From Pieris napi (Eukaryota; Arthropoda; Insecta; Lepidoptera; Pieridae), in NCBI RefSeq assembly GCF_905475465.1, contig NC_062259.1, positions 1,312,501 to 1,376,500 on the forward strand: a stretch of 64,000 nt of DNA, in the 5' to 3' direction. A program made the translations under genes and the position numbers. Positions 11,405-23,066 of this stretch are shown one piece after another. Within the stretch, counting starts at the first letter, position 1. Every line of letters begins with the position of its first letter. Below the pieces are notes generated by a model. That model made no database searches and had not been told where the DNA came from. It was given only the letters and a program-made list of their open reading frames with translations.

Positions 11405-12025
11405 TTTCAAACTCAAACTCAAAATATCTTTATTTTATTCAAGTGGGTAACCAAGTACACTTTTGAATTGTCAAGTTAAATTAATTGTAAAGTTACATTT
11501 ACTACCAGTTCGCAAGTCAAGGGCGTAGAGCGGGTAAGAAGAACTGTTAAGAAACTTACCGCCACTCTTTTTAATCGTCAAGTATTGAGTCATACAAATT
11601 GTTTGAACTGGAGCAAATCAATCCCAAGGATTACGATCATTTAAGTATTCCTCAAATTTATAAAACGGTTTATTGATTAATTTCCGTTTAACGAGGCCTT
11701 TGAATTTATTTAGTGATAATACTCTAATTTCGCTTGGGAGTTTGTTGTAAAATCGAATACAATTTCCATATAAGGAGTGGTTTATCTTTTGGAGCCTGGT
11801 TGGTCGTACACTCAAATTAGTTCTATTTCGCGTATTATACTGGTGAAAGTCACCATTTGTTTAAAAATCGTTTATATTTTTTTGGACATACAACAAGGCT
11901 TCAAGAATATATTGACCAGATAGTGTCATAATATTTAATTCCTTAAACTTATTCCGTACCGACTCCCTCGGAGAAACACAACAAATACCCCGAACAGCCC
12001 GCTTCTGCAGCACATTTGCGTGAAA
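11405..12025 (-). mobile_element. Jockey/CR1-type LINE 3' end with RT C-terminus
   Basis: Minus-strand ORF 11618..11815 reads FYNKLPSEIRVLSLNKFKG, then VKRKLINKPFYK, and ends NDRNPWD-stop. The same ending pattern (FNKIPEALLSLPFNKFKK and KRAWD-stop) closes the longer reverse transcriptase ORF at 55279..55992, so this is the RT C-terminus of a related non-LTR element, 5'-truncated. Related tails lie at 32640..33130 and 43130..43330. Confidence 0.75.
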
Positions 12026-12077
12026 AATAATAATTATTATTTTGTTATACTACTATTGTACTATTGTACTATATTTG

Positions 12078-12380
12078 TCATACAAAAGTAACAGTCGCCA
12101 TAATGTTTTTTTTTTGTTCTCGCCATGTCATAGGCATTCCAAACTTTAAAGACTTCCGTGTGCCTTTCTCCCACTGTCGTAGACGTTCAACGCATATTGT
12201 GCACACATCATGTGGCTCCCACACTTTATATTGGTGGTGAATTTCAATACCGAAATAAGCAAAATACAAACGATTCACAGTGTTTGTCATCGTTATACGC
12301 TGATCTTTCAGTATGTATTCATCACAAACATAGCAAAAAGTATCAGAATCGTTAACACAACATCTGGACGTACTAGTCAT
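12078..12380 (-). CDS. Transposon-associated Cys/His-rich protein fragment
   Basis: 100 codons with an ATG. The pattern is FCYVCDEY, a middle LYFAYFGI, then W-P-H-D-VCTICVERL and PMTWRE. The spaced C-x2-C and H-x2-C-x2-C suggest a zinc-binding fold. From memory, proteins with this layout (F-C-Y-x-C, W-x-P-H, P-M-x-W-R-E) are multi-copy in insects such as aphids and usually sit near transposons; their function is unknown. No flanking exon was found and the frame ends without further homology, so it is probably a fragment, not a host gene. Confidence 0.45.
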   Translation of the reverse strand: MTSTSRCCVNDSDTFCYVCDEYILKDQRITMTNTVNRLYFAYFGIEIHHQYKVWEPHDVCTICVERLRQWEKGTRKSLKFGMPMTWREQKKNIMATVTFV

Positions 12381-12639
12381 ATTGAATTAGTAATAGAAAC
12401 TTTATCGATATGAATGTAATAATCACTATTTACGACCAAGGCGGGAAAAAAAATAAAATAAGGGTAGTGGGTAAACTAGAGCTGATGGGTTAAAATGACG
12501 TATGCCAATATATTGTACATTACCTATTTTATCGACAATATATACAAAAGGAGCTGCACCATAAAAAATTTTTTTTTTTGTAGGCCTGTGTAATTAATAT
12601 TAATTTGATAACAGAATAGTATCGAAAGGAGTGTTTTAG

Positions 12640-12924
12640 GTCTGAAATTGAAAGATAGAGTTAAACTAGAAGAAATGACAGACATGACAAAGTTTAGAAA
12701 TGCTGTTACTTCTAGTAAAGATTGAAATGGAAATGGACATTAGAGAAGATAAATATAAATGGTCGAAGAAAGTGACGGAAGGGCTTTCTCGCTACGTCAA
12801 AAGAAAACGAGGAAGATATATAAGAAGATGGGAAGATGATGTGCGAAGAGCAGATGGCCCTATGTGGCTACGTAAAGCTAGAAACAGAGAAGAGTGGAAG
12901 CTCTTAGAGGAGGCCTATGTCTAA
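12640..12924 (+). pseudogene. RTE/CR1-type LINE, C-terminal ORF remnant
   Basis: The frame ending at 12924 reads GRYIRRWEDDVRRADGP, then RKARNREEWKLLEEAYV-stop. R-W-E-D-D-[IV] followed by A-x-[DN]-R-x-[EQ]-W is the usual C-terminal signature of endonuclease-reverse transcriptase LINEs. Only the tail remains. Confidence 0.75.
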
Positions 12925-13134
12925 TTACAAGCTGTATAACAGAAATAAACCGAATCAGAATTCTTATAAGCTGTTGGCTTATAAGAATTTGTAGTTTTAT
13001 AACAGTATATAAGATTTGAATATTGCTCTGTCTTATTCATTTCTTTCTTTGGCGAAGACATATAGCGATAGCTTTGAGATAATCCCAGCTCCTTTGATCT
13101 TACGTGCTATCCCGTACTTTAATATTTACTGCTA

Positions 13135-13320
13135 TGTATAAAAAAAATATGTTTACTATGGTATATATGATACAGATATCACTTATTCCACGTCATTAAA
13201 TTTGAATCGGTAGACATCCCTACTCAGCGGCAAAGATGACAGGGTGTAGGCCGAGTGAAGCCGCTGCAAAAAACTTTCGGTACTCTTTTAAAATATCAAA
13301 TCATCAAACAAATACTTATT
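13135..13320 (-). mobile_element. LINE 3' UTR fragment, family of 55279..56225
   Basis: The inverse of the tail after the RT ORF at 55279: cttattccacgtcatt, gacatccctactca, gtgtaggccgag and aaaatatcaaatcatca are all present in order. The 5' part is missing. Confidence 0.8.
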
Positions 13321-13439
13321 TGCTAGGGTACATCTGAAGGGCTTAGGGATAGGTACGGTTTTTAGGTTCTAAGGTCACACCCTCTTATATATTTAGTTAT
13401 CTAGTGCAGCATGCTAATACATACAGTACATATACCATA

Positions 13440-14085
13440 CAGATATACCTGACATTTATCTATACTAATATTATAAAGAGGAAAGGTTTGATTTTTTGTT
13501 TGTTTGAAATGAATAGGCTCCGAAACTACTGGACCGATTTCAAAAATTGTTTCACCGTTGGCAAGCTACACTATTGCCGAGTGACATAGGCTATGTTTCA
13601 TTTTCAAAAATTAGGGATGCTTACTAAAACTTGAATAATCTAACCCAAGGTGTAAAAAAATTAACAAAACACTTTCTTCAATCGTGTGCGCTGCGAAAAC
13701 TATTAATGATAGAACAAATTGATGTATTACAATTTTTCAGGACACATCACTATCTATAAAAAATGTCGCGACAGCATGTCTCTATCTTGTATAGTTACGT
13801 CACAATAAGCGTCCTTTTATTATTATTTTTTTATTAAAATACCACCGCTAGAAAAGGCTCTATTATTATATTCGTACCCAGGTATTGATCCTTATCAAAA
13901 TAAATACCAACGTTTCACATAAGCTACAATTTAATGGCATAACCAGCAAAAAAGCATGGTGGATTGGTGTTCTCCTGCCTTTTCTCTTGAATAGTTTACT
14001 ACTATGTAATATAACAAAAATCTTAGCCACAGAAACGCTTGGCCGAGTCTACTATTTACATATATATTAAAACAAACAAATCAAT
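13440..14085 (+). mobile_element. Helitron-like non-autonomous fragments
   Basis: The segment opens with tatactaatattataaagagg (also near 49035) and ends with cgcttggccgagtctactat. Part of it, from ccaacgtttcacataagc, recurs at 25950..26160. The terminus resembles insect Helitron 3' ends, which close in CTAG next to a GC-rich hairpin; here the CTAG itself is decayed. Confidence 0.4.
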
Positions 14086-14300
14086 CGGGTGTGGCACAGA
14101 GCACTGCTCTCGAAGCTTCCAGCCTACGGGCTTCCCAAGAAATGATGCGACTGGATCGTGTGGCCGATCGGAGCATGAAGGTCGTCATCGATGGAGCATG
14201 TTCCGACTTTAAACCTGTGAACGCTGGGGTCCCACAAGGCTCTGTTCCCTTTTTATCCCCACCCTTTTTCTTCTGCATATCAATGATATGTTGTAAGAGC
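14086..14300 (+). pseudogene. LINE reverse transcriptase fragment, frameshifted
   Basis: The frame reads KVVIDGACSDFKPVNAGVPQGS, part of the RT palm block that normally runs GVPQGSVLSPxLF. One frameshift follows directly, and a second frame continues as LSPPFFFC then a NDM-like end. Jockey/R1-type, non-functional. Confidence 0.7.
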
Positions 14301-14559
14301 CACTTATAATTTGACTTAAAAATTCGATTTCACTGCTGATTTTAATTCACATGAGATGTAAATGGCACTATCAGAATACCAAATGCCTAAAATTTTTGAG
14401 CGTATGTGTCTTGAGTGTCCAATTTCAACGTGCTACCTTACTATTTTTTCGTTGTAGAGAGTTTTTCGGTATAACCAAAAAGGTTACACTGCAAAAAACT
14501 TTTTAGTTTCTTAAAATGGGACATTCCATTCGCAGTATATTACAAACTTAATAAAATTG

Positions 14560-14816
14560 AAATAAAATCAATTCGCCACAACGCCGCCGCCATATTAAGA
14601 TCGTCTCGCAAGTCAGAGAGAGTACGTATCGCAGTCGCGAGCCAGATAATCTATCACGAACACGCACAAGGAATCTAGCGCGAATGCTCTCAGCGCGTTG
14701 CTGAAAATACAGACAGAATTTCACGAGCACGTGCAAGGGAATCTAGCGCCGAACGTTTGCAACTGCTTATGGCACAGAGAGATAGGCAACAACAAGAACT
14801 AGATGCGCAATAGAAT
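14560..14816 (+). pseudogene. Possible Helitron protein N-terminal fragment
   Basis: With one internal stop the plus frame ends ENTDRISRARARESSAER, then LMAQRDRQQQELDAQ-stop. Arg/Ala/Glu-rich repeats of this sort occur at the N-terminus of insect Helitron helicases. The match is by composition and general pattern only. Confidence 0.3.
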
Positions 14817-15043
14817 ATTAGCCCATAGTAATAGATCGGCATTCAGCTACGATCCACAATCTATATATCAGACACAATTGCTTTCTTAATCACTACATAT
14901 CAGTATTGACTGTAGACTGTACAGTATTAGTAGGTTTATAATGTATCTAATTGTTATTAGTATGCCTATTTTCTAAACCTCAGTGAAATGGTTTTAAAAT
15001 TACCCGTTGATGTCATTTATTATGTTATCATTTAGTTTTCAAT

Positions 15044-15217
15044 CATGCAATTCTGTAACTCACTTTTCGAACTCGCACAGTGGTTTTCGCAGCGGCGGTC
15101 GCGCTCAAATCAGTCGTGAAGGAGGCATTCTGATAAACAATAAACTACAAGCTCCCCTCCTTATGTGCGAGCTGCGTGCTGTGCGAGTTCGTAAAGTGAG
15201 TTACAGAATCGCAAGGC
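15044..15217 (+). repeat. Palindromic MITE, family P, both ends present
   Basis: Starts caattctgtaactcactttt and ends with the inverse, aagtgagttacagaatcgca. The inner halves differ by deletion, so the hairpin is imperfect. It lies 3' of the third protease gene and is followed by a Helitron-like end gaacgagccgctagtt near 15325. Confidence 0.8.
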
Positions 15218-15451
15218 TGTACCCAAAGGGAGCCAGCGATACACTATTAGTAAATGCATTAGTATTTATGCCAAAATGTTTAAAAATAAATGTACATCCG
15301 TGCGAAGCCAGAACGAGCCGCTAGTTGATTAAAATGAAAGCTTAATCGATATCAAATCGTGATCGAACTTAAAAAAATACACGCACATTGCCTTCACATA
15401 TATTTAATAAGTTTAAAAAATAGTTGGAAAACATCAAATGTCGGGACTTAA

Positions 15452-18400
15452 TTAGGGCTTATTAGCCTCCATGGTGTCCTTGACCCAAGTGGTGTACTTG
15501 GTGACTCTCGTGTAGGCATCAGGCTGTCCTCGAGCACACGGATAGTTCCATGAGACGATACCGGCAGATTTGTTTTTGCACGCCAAGGTTCCACCAGAAT
15601 CACCCTGAAATCGTGTTCAGTTAGATTGTTAACAGAGAGTGGAAGGTGGAAAACGAAAAATATTATTTTTATTATGACAAAAGATATGGATTTTTGTATT
15701 GCAACGAATAAACTGAAAAGGTCCGATTTCCACATGGTATTCCGCATAAAGACAAAAAGTCCATTGGTGAAAAGCCAGGGATCGAACCTACCTACCTTTA
15801 AGATATTTTTAAAAAAAAGTTCGACTCCGTTAAGACGAAACAGATAATTTATTTAGGGACACGAAAAATTCTGAGTTATACAATATACATGCCTATAATT
15901 AATGTAGTAGTAACAGTAATAAAATATGCCATGAAAAACTAAACAAAACAAAAATGTAATCCAAATCGGTTAAATTAGTCCCTACTTGCGGGACCTAAGT
16001 GGGTCTTAAGTTATTACGTAATTTGCTAAGCTAACAATCACTACATAGTATAAAACAAAGTCGCTTTCTCTGTCCCTATGTCCCTTTGTATGCTTAAATC
16101 TTTGAAACTACAAAACGGATTTTGATGCGGTTTTTTTAATAGATAGAGTGTGAGAGTGATTCAAGAGGAAGGTTTATATGTATAATAACCTCCATTAAAT
16201 AGTGGAGAAGTACTGTTATTTTTGAGTTTTCTAATGTGATGTCGTAAATAATTAAATTTTTTCCGCTTACATTGCAAACGCAGGCTGAACCCTACGAGTT
16301 TTATCAAAATAATGTACTAAGTATTGTACACATTGAAAAGGTCTACAGAAAAGTCCGTGATAGTATATGTCTATCTCTTATGGATAACCCACAATAACTT
16401 TTTTTTGTCATTTACTTTTTACGACAAATAATGGCTTATTTTCGAAGCGATTTTAACCAATACAGCATTAATCCTTAACCAATTAAATACATTGCATCCG
16501 TGCGAAGCCGGGGCGGGTCGCTAGTATCTTATAAATGACCATGTCACATTAAACTATTGTGTGTTTTCCATAAATAGATCGACTTGACTTATTTAGGCAG
16601 TAGGTGTATTTTGAAAATAGGACGGAAATTGCAAAATATTATAGTTTTTCTTTGATTTACACACTGAACACTAGTTGAATTATACATTTGAAGCTTCTAT
16701 ATCTGCTAGAAGTGCCTCAGAGTATTGAGTACAAAATTAAGAAACTTTGACTAGTTATAATTCTTAAACTACTGGTACCGTGCTTGTACGATGTCTACGT
16801 TAAGCCGAATTTACATTACGAAACTAGTGTTATGCATGTTGGAATGAGTTTCATGAAAATAGTTGCAGCACGTGTGAAACTACTTTAACAAAAAATAATA
16901 GTGTCGTGAAATCAACAGTATCACCAACGACATGGCCCTGTCAACATCAAAGCTTCATTTTGCGATGCAGAACGTCGTGGTACAGATGTTAATATATAAA
17001 ATTCGAAAATGTTATTTTTATCAACTGACCAACGTTGGTTTGCCATTTTGGCGGTCATTTAGCTGCACGATGCACTCAAACACACACGTCTGCCCTGTGC
17101 AAATGCTTTCGCGACACTAGTTTCGTGTCGCGTTTTCATCGTGAAAGTAGTTGCGTGACATTAGTTTTACAAAAAATATGCGCATGGCACGAAATTTATC
17201 CAGTGTCGCGAAACCGATGCATGCATTATGAAACTGTAAATTTACACGTGAAATTGTTGATGAAACTTAGCGGGAGCAGATAAGAATAATTACTTACTTG
17301 GCAATTACCTTCGCCGTTCTTATTATAAGTACAAATGTGGTTTTCAGTAATAGGGAAACTCTTTTCATAGCGTCGTATAAGACTTGTTTTACAGTCTTCA
17401 TTGGATATAATTTTTACGTCCAACCATTGCAATTTGTCGGGGCTGTTATCTTGATTTTGCTGGAAATTTTTTATTTAATACAATTTTAACTTATCGTAAC
17501 TTGAAGGTGCAAAAACTTTTTATATATCATATTTTTTTTTATTTATCAGATGGGAAATGGGCTGGAGGGTCATCTGTTGTTAAGTCATACCGCTACCCAT
17601 GGACACCCAAAAAAAAACCCACAAGTGCACAGCCTTTTAAGAATTGGTTCGGAAATACCTCAGTGTGTAGCTGGTTCGGTGTTTAGTCGGACCCGTAGGT
17701 TATGCCGTACCATGATAAATTGTTAGGATTCAGCGATATTTATCATCATGATAAGCCGTTTGGTCACGATTTTTTTTATTTGTCTTTACTACAAACACAT
17801 TGTATGTAGTAAATCATTGTATATTTAGATTATAGATTTGCACATTGTGGTGGTGCGCGGAAAAAGCTCCATTAAAAACTGTCAGTTGTGGAGGTGATTC
17901 TGCCGATGAAATTTCGTATTCCGCCTCGACGGCCGATGATGAAACTTATTCTGAGTTTATCGCAAATTATCTAAGTCATGTCTAGAGAGAAATTATGTTG
18001 CTTCATTATTCCCAACTATTTACTTACGGTGGTGAATCCCCATCCGGATAATTTACACTTGTCCCCTGGTTTGGGGTCTTCGGTGGCTAATTCGATAGCT
18101 TTAACTTTTTCTGTAAATTTAATCTTCTTTGTGGTTCTCAATAGAGCAATATCATTTACTAACGGGCTATAGGTATATTTTTTATGTTTTATAATTTTGT
18201 CAATTTTGTATCTGGTACCTCCAGACTTTTTGTTGTTTGTTCCTGCCAAAACGCTTAGCTCTTTTGCCGATTCACTGAAAAATAATTTTAAGTCAATAGA
18301 AATAATTTAATTTAAATTCAAATAATTCAATGTTTATTGAAGAATTTACATTTGAATTTATTTTAAAACAGTTCATATAAATTTATTTAAAAAATACGTG

Positions 18401-19715
18401 TGGCACTCGGGGACTGCCGCGGTAAAGCTATTGCATAGCATTTTTTATAAACTTATGCAATATAATTAATTATTTATTTTTTGCAGTATTTTTTTTTCTA
18501 TGATGTTAATTCAATCTACCACTCTACCAGACTCAGAATAACACGCCTATCCGACCACGCTAAACCGATGTGAGACGCAGTATGCGTCTCCCGCTCTAAC
18601 GCGTATTGGCCGCACCTATATTACGTCATCGTGTGTTAGGTTTATTTCGTTACGGAATTTCTTCATTCGGTCGCCGCGCTCAAAGCTCACGATAAAATCT
18701 ATGCAATAGCTTAAAAATACTGCGCACAAGTTTTTAGGCAATCAATGTCTTTTACCAGATATGCTTACCCTTGCACGCAATGTGCTGCAGTGAGGATCCA
18801 TCTGTCAGCAATGATGGCGCCACCACATGTACTGAAGTTATCATCATATGCAACTTGTAGAGATACTTGGTATGGTAAAGCCCCATCTGGTGCGTCCGTC
18901 CCACCCACGACGCGTCCGGCGCCGTCCCCCTGGTCCTCTTCAAGTTCTTGGGGGTCATCGCTCTTTGATATTTCTGCGGCTTTAAAATGGAAATAGTGAA
19001 ATATTTTACATCTTATCCTCATCGAAAGTAATTTGTTTAACATAAAACTATTTACAATAGTATAACACGAAAAGCTTTTTTATAAGGATATATAGACGTT
19101 TTGTTCTGTGCCAAGAACTTTAGCATGATTTGACCAAACGACGTGGTATAACCATGATGATTTTATGATACAGTGAAAACTGGCATAGATTTGATATGCA
19201 ACCCCATAGAGACTGATCGCCTTTCCAAAATAAAAATCTTAGTTTTTATTTGTCTGTCTATGAAATCAATGAATAACAAAGGACTCGAATTGGTCCAGCC
19301 GTCTTCGAGTTTTGTGATTAGCAACATATATATGTAAAGAAATAATTATAGTTCTTAAATAAGATTATTTATTATCTTTTTTGTTTTTATAAATGTTCAT
19401 TTAGTTTTCTTTGTTAGTCTGTGGAAAAGACACTAGTTTTGTTTGTCTGTGTCATTTTTAATTGGAATATGAAGTGTTTGTTATGAGTACATTTTTAATT
19501 AATTATAAAAGAAATAGGATAAAAGTGCAACTGAAATAGCAAACTCTAAATGTTGTTTCTTAAAATAAATATTTTAGCAACACACTTGAGTTTAACTCAC
19601 TTATATATATATTATTTATATTTACTTTATGAAAAATATTAATTAAAAAACTGAAATTCTTACCAAGAGCCCCGCAAAGCACAAAACCAATTAGGAAATA
19701 GTAGCTCAAAGACAT
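15452..19715 (-). CDS. Secreted chymotrypsin-like serine protease (S1A), tandem copy
   Basis: Five exons: 19664..19715, 18769..18979, 18028..18274, 17298..17459 and 15452..15604, in the same phases as the copy at 3549..6055; 274 aa. Signal peptide MSLSYYFLIGFVLCG, then an acidic propeptide and R|VVGG activation site. Triad H84 (TAAHC), D129 (NDIAL) and S227 (GDSGG) is intact. Residue 189 is Gly and 190 Asn (GEGNCQ), so the pocket differs slightly from its sister and may shift preference. Introns are longer here: a MITE-like insert in intron 2, a LINE fragment in intron 3, Helitron-like and other inserts in intron 4. Both NAG acceptors are available at exon 2 (aaag|ccgcag), and I chose the upstream one, which adds two Ala. 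Probably a secreted digestive endopeptidase; expression site inferred. Confidence 0.92.
16040..16530 (+). mobile_element. Helitron-like element in protease intron 4
   Basis: From acaaagtcgctttctctgtc to gccggggcgggtcgctagta. The end has the GC-rich stem and CTAG|T terminus typical of Helitron ends. There is no coding capacity. It is absent from the paralogous intron, so it inserted after the duplication. Confidence 0.55.
16795..17270. mobile_element. Insertion private to this protease copy (intron 4), MITE-like
   Basis: The paralogous intron passes from cgatgtct directly into text matched again near 17275. Here about 475 bases intervene, framed by gccgaatttacattacgaaac and the near-inverse gaaactgtaaatttac. 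No ORF of note; family not identified. Confidence 0.5.
17530..17945 (-). mobile_element. LINE 3'-end fragments in protease intron 3
   Basis: 17535..17700 is the counterpart of 4597..4780. 17845..17945 (gtggtggtgcgcgg, then gtattccgcctcgacg) is a further piece of the same LINE tail that the sister intron lacks. Confidence 0.7.
18395..18735. mobile_element. MITE-like insertion in protease intron 2
   Basis: Intron 2 is 121 bases in the sister gene and 494 here. The extra DNA is framed by aaagctattgcatagca near the left and the inverse-like aaatctatgcaatagctta near the right, and is unusually GC-rich in the middle. No coding potential. Confidence 0.55.
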
Positions 19716-19785
19716 ATTTCTGAAATTTCTTAAACTCTATAAATTCTCGAATTATATAGCAATTACATAAGTAACGGTGTGTACA
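19716..19785 (-). promoter_or_regulatory. Core promoter of the 15.4-19.7 kb protease
   Basis: Minus-strand GCTATATAATTCGAG gives a clear TATA box (about 19751-19760), roughly 40 bases before the ATG. The upstream block ACACCGTTACTT (about 19772-19783) is conserved with the sister promoter. Confidence 0.6.
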
Positions 19786-20545
19786 CAATGAGGACGAAAT
19801 TAATTATTAGTTATTGGTAACTTATCTGTTCTTTATGGGCAGCTCGGACAGTAACTTTCTTAAGAATGTGAGGTGATGGGCCAAACGCCTGACCATTAAA
19901 TTACATACTTGTACCTACTGCAGTTGTCTAAATAACAAATAAATACTTGCTTGATACGAGATAATAGATGATATATTGTTTTGATAAAATAATATGAAGA
20001 TACATAGTGTGTTTGCAGTCATCGTGTAAGCATATCCGTCAGACAACCTTCGTGGTTGAGTTCGTTAATATTTTAATATTATTTTCAATGCAAAAGGAGG
20101 TTAGACATGTGAATAGGAACGGTATACCACTATATATATATATATACAAGTAACATTATTATTATTAACATTAAGGTTTTGTAATTTTCTATAATGTGTT
20201 GGAAATTAAAGATAGCTAATAATTTATTCCTCACGCGCAATACAAAATGTGTTGTGTAGATAAACCCCTATATTCAATATGTTTTAAATAAAAAACTGAA
20301 TGATATATTTAGTAATTAAAATTGTTATCTTTTTCAATTTCCCGTTAATTAATTGTCTATTTCAATTAGTTTTTTTGGTAAGTGTATTGTTCTATACGTA
20401 TGTAAATTAATAAATTAATATCAGGTAGATTGCATAATTATGTATGAGAAAAAAATAGATATATTATTGTATTGTAAAAATATTGTAACTGATGAGTTGA
20501 GATTATGATGATATAGTTAGTTAGTTATTACTTTTATTTAGTTTT

Positions 20546-20722
20546 ATTTAACCAATCTGTAATAGGAGGCAAACGGGCAGGAGGCTCACCTGATGTTAAG
20601 TGATACCTCCGCCCATGGACACTCACACTGCCAGAAGGCTCGCAAGTGCGTTGCCGGCCTTTCAAGAATTGGTACGCTCTTTTCTTGAAGGACTGAATTT
20701 TTGGCTCCAAGTGTGTGACCAT
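20546..20722 (-). mobile_element. LINE 3'-end fragment
   Basis: Inverse of the 48650..48935 type: gcaaacgggcaggaggctca, gatgttaagtgatacc, gttgccggcctttcaagaat. Region 19786..20545 before it is the duplicated protease 5' flank and an AT microsatellite near 20133, with no gene. Confidence 0.8.
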
Positions 20723-20902
20723 TTCTAACAATTGGTTTGCGCTTCGAAATATGTAATAACTAAAATATATTTATGTAACTTAACTAATGTCAGTGTAACT
20801 CACTGACGGATATGATTTTTATTGATGAAACTAAAAATGTTTTTTATTGAAGATAAATATGTATGTGCCATAATTATAAATTATTTTATTTATTTTTCTT
20901 GG

Positions 20903-21136
20903 ACAATTCACACCAATTGACCTAGTCCCATGCTAAGCTGGTGAAGCTTGTGTTATGGGTACTAGACAAAGGATATACATAGGTACATATTATAGATAGA
21001 TAGACATATAAATACATATTGAAACACCCAAGACCTAAGCACAACACCAAATGCTCATCACATCGATGTTGTCTCAGCCGGGGATAGAACCCGGGACCCA
21101 TGGATTCGCAGTCAGAGGTACTAACCACTAGACCAA
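20903..21136 (-). mobile_element. SINE family 2 (tRNA-derived)
   Basis: On the minus strand the head holds an A-box-like tggtctagtggttagtac and a B box gggttctatccccggc, and the body ends in ggtcaattggtgtgaattgt. Better copies: 41466..41716, and 36823..37590, which is split. Internal Pol III boxes make it a tRNA-headed SINE. Confidence 0.8.
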
Positions 21137-21189
21137 GGATTGTAATCCTTGGAATTATTATAATCGTTGCCCGTGGCCGTGACCCGTTA

Positions 21190-21430
21190 TTGTTGTCTCG
21201 CTCTATTTAAAAACGAGATCAGGTATACTTACCCCTAGTTTCCTTTTTTGATATTTTGTCAATTCGATCAGTGTCTGCCAACTTGCTGGTGAGAAAAGGT
21301 CTCAAGTTTTTCTTAAAGCTAATTTCAGTGTGCTTTGTGTGTAATTATTAGTGAGAAGGGCGAATTACCTTATAGAAATTCTGTTTTTAAAAATAAAATT
21401 TCGTAGAGAGAATTTATGAAATTTTTGTAA
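21190..21430 (+). pseudogene. Remnant of a third BEN-gene copy: promoter joined to 3' flank
   Basis: The left part repeats promoter text of the BEN gene at 31066: aaacgagatc, ttttgatatttt, a TCAGTGTCT initiator at 21268, and gaaaaggtct at the same spacing. It then passes, without any exon, into text that matches 34345..34410 (gagaaggg, accttatagaaatt, agagaatttatgaaat), which lies 3' of that gene. The simplest reading is a third copy whose body was deleted. It is possible that the 3' piece is an unrelated repeat. Confidence 0.45.
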
Positions 21431-21489
21431 CAAGTCCAATATAATAGCTACAGATGTTTAAATGCACAAAGTCAAGTATGCTCAATGTA

Positions 21490-22605
21490 CCCCATAGGTG
21501 GGGTAAGTTGAGCAAGGGTATGGGGCAAGTTGAGCACTAAGAATGTCTAGGCCAAACCATGGGTTCTATGTTAACTTGAGATGAAATAAAATATGTGTTA
21601 GACAGTCAGCTTTTTATTTAGTCTTTTATTGACAGAACAACAAAATTTTAAGAAATTTTCTTTGTATAATTAACCGAAACTAGAATCAACAAAACATGAG
21701 CATCCATATCTATCCATTACTTCCGATAATTTCTAAAAAAGATTACCAAGGCTGGTGGGTTCTGGTTTCCATATGGATAGCTACGATTTTTTTGTTTTTA
21801 AAACATCATCAACCATTCTTTTCCGGAAATCTTTTTTGCAATTCAGCTTGGTGGAATTTCAGCACACTCTTAGGCAAGGCGACGGACGTCTTTTGGAGAA
21901 AAATGCCATTTGTAGCAAGAATTTTTTCAACAGTTCTCTTGTGAGAGAGGATATACTTCCCTCGGTGTTGTATAGCCCATAAATGAATCATCACCTTCAT
22001 TTAATTTATTTAAAAGTCAACCAATACCGAATTCTTTAGCGGCGGTATTCACACTTTTTCCCTCATCGTGGACAGCCTTTGCAGCATTATTTAAGTGTTC
22101 AGTAGTGTAAGAACATCTTGTAGTCTTCCTCTTGTAAGTCCGCATCCAAACAAAAAATAAAAGATTCATTACTCATCAGTTGTTTAAGTCGTAGAGTTAG
22201 TTGAAGTATAGTTGCTCAACTTACCCCAACCCGGAATTTTAAAAGAAAAATAGGATTGTAAATAAATGCCTAGAATTAGACCCAAAACCTTTTTACAAAT
22301 CAAAAATACGATAATCTTCTGAAAGATTAACACTCTCCTGATTGAAAACAGAGAACATTTGACAAAGACAGACGAAAACTTGCGATAAACAATGTTTTTA
22401 CTTTTTGGTCACAAAATAAACAAAACGCCGTGACACTTCACTCACTCGTCGAGCTGCCACTAGCTATCGTGCGATTATTACCTCTCCTACGACTCCTACT
22501 TTTCGCTATTTGATACTCCCGCGTAAAGTGAATAGTTTCCGAGATATTTCGATTGCCCAACTTGCCCCTATGCTCAACTAGCCCCGCTCTACCCTACTTT
22601 GTACG
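21490..22605 (-). mobile_element. Pogo/Tigger-like DNA transposon, decayed
   Basis: The ends carry related inverse text (ggggcaagttgagca at left; the inverse of gttgagcataggggcaag at right). On the minus strand from ATG 22145 the frame reads MRTYKRKTTRCSYTTEHLNN, then AVHDEGKSVNTAAKEFGIG and a stop. That is a Psq-type HTH start as in pogo/Tigger/jerky transposases. Weak continuation with stops runs to about 21700. The DDE part is missing. It lies between the BEN remnant and the BEN palindrome. Confidence 0.65.
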
Positions 22606-23066
22606 CACGTTGTTTGTACTTTTTTTATATATGCCTTTTTTCTAGAAGGGACACGGATCAATATACACTAACTGTAAGTACGCCGTGCAGGTTTTAATTA
22701 AAAGAAAATGAATTTGATAAATTATATAATTGACCATAATTTCCCAACCAAAGGTGTATTTATAAAATTGTGATAACTCATTTCATAATACAAAATTCAT
22801 TTATACTACAGTCAAAGTAGTTCTCACTTTCTTTTCTTCCAGTTACCGTGAACCTCCCTCGTTGTATTTGGGAAGAGATCCATGCTACCTGGAACAATCC
22901 AATCGAAGCTAAACCGATGCATCTGAATAATGAAAACAATATTACAATCTAAAGTCGTATTTGACAGTTTCGATAAACAAAGATACTTATTTTTCTTTCA
23001 CTAGAGCTTTTGCTTTCTGAATTAACATCTAGAAGACTGTCGACGAGACCTTGTCCTACCGACTAC

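Noticed and set aside
15448..15747. Minus-strand 99-codon ORF over the last protease exon, and its twin at 3545..3859
   Set aside because: They are in another frame than the true exon, whose spliced frame gives GDSGGT and matches the family. Both twins are shadows of duplicated exons.
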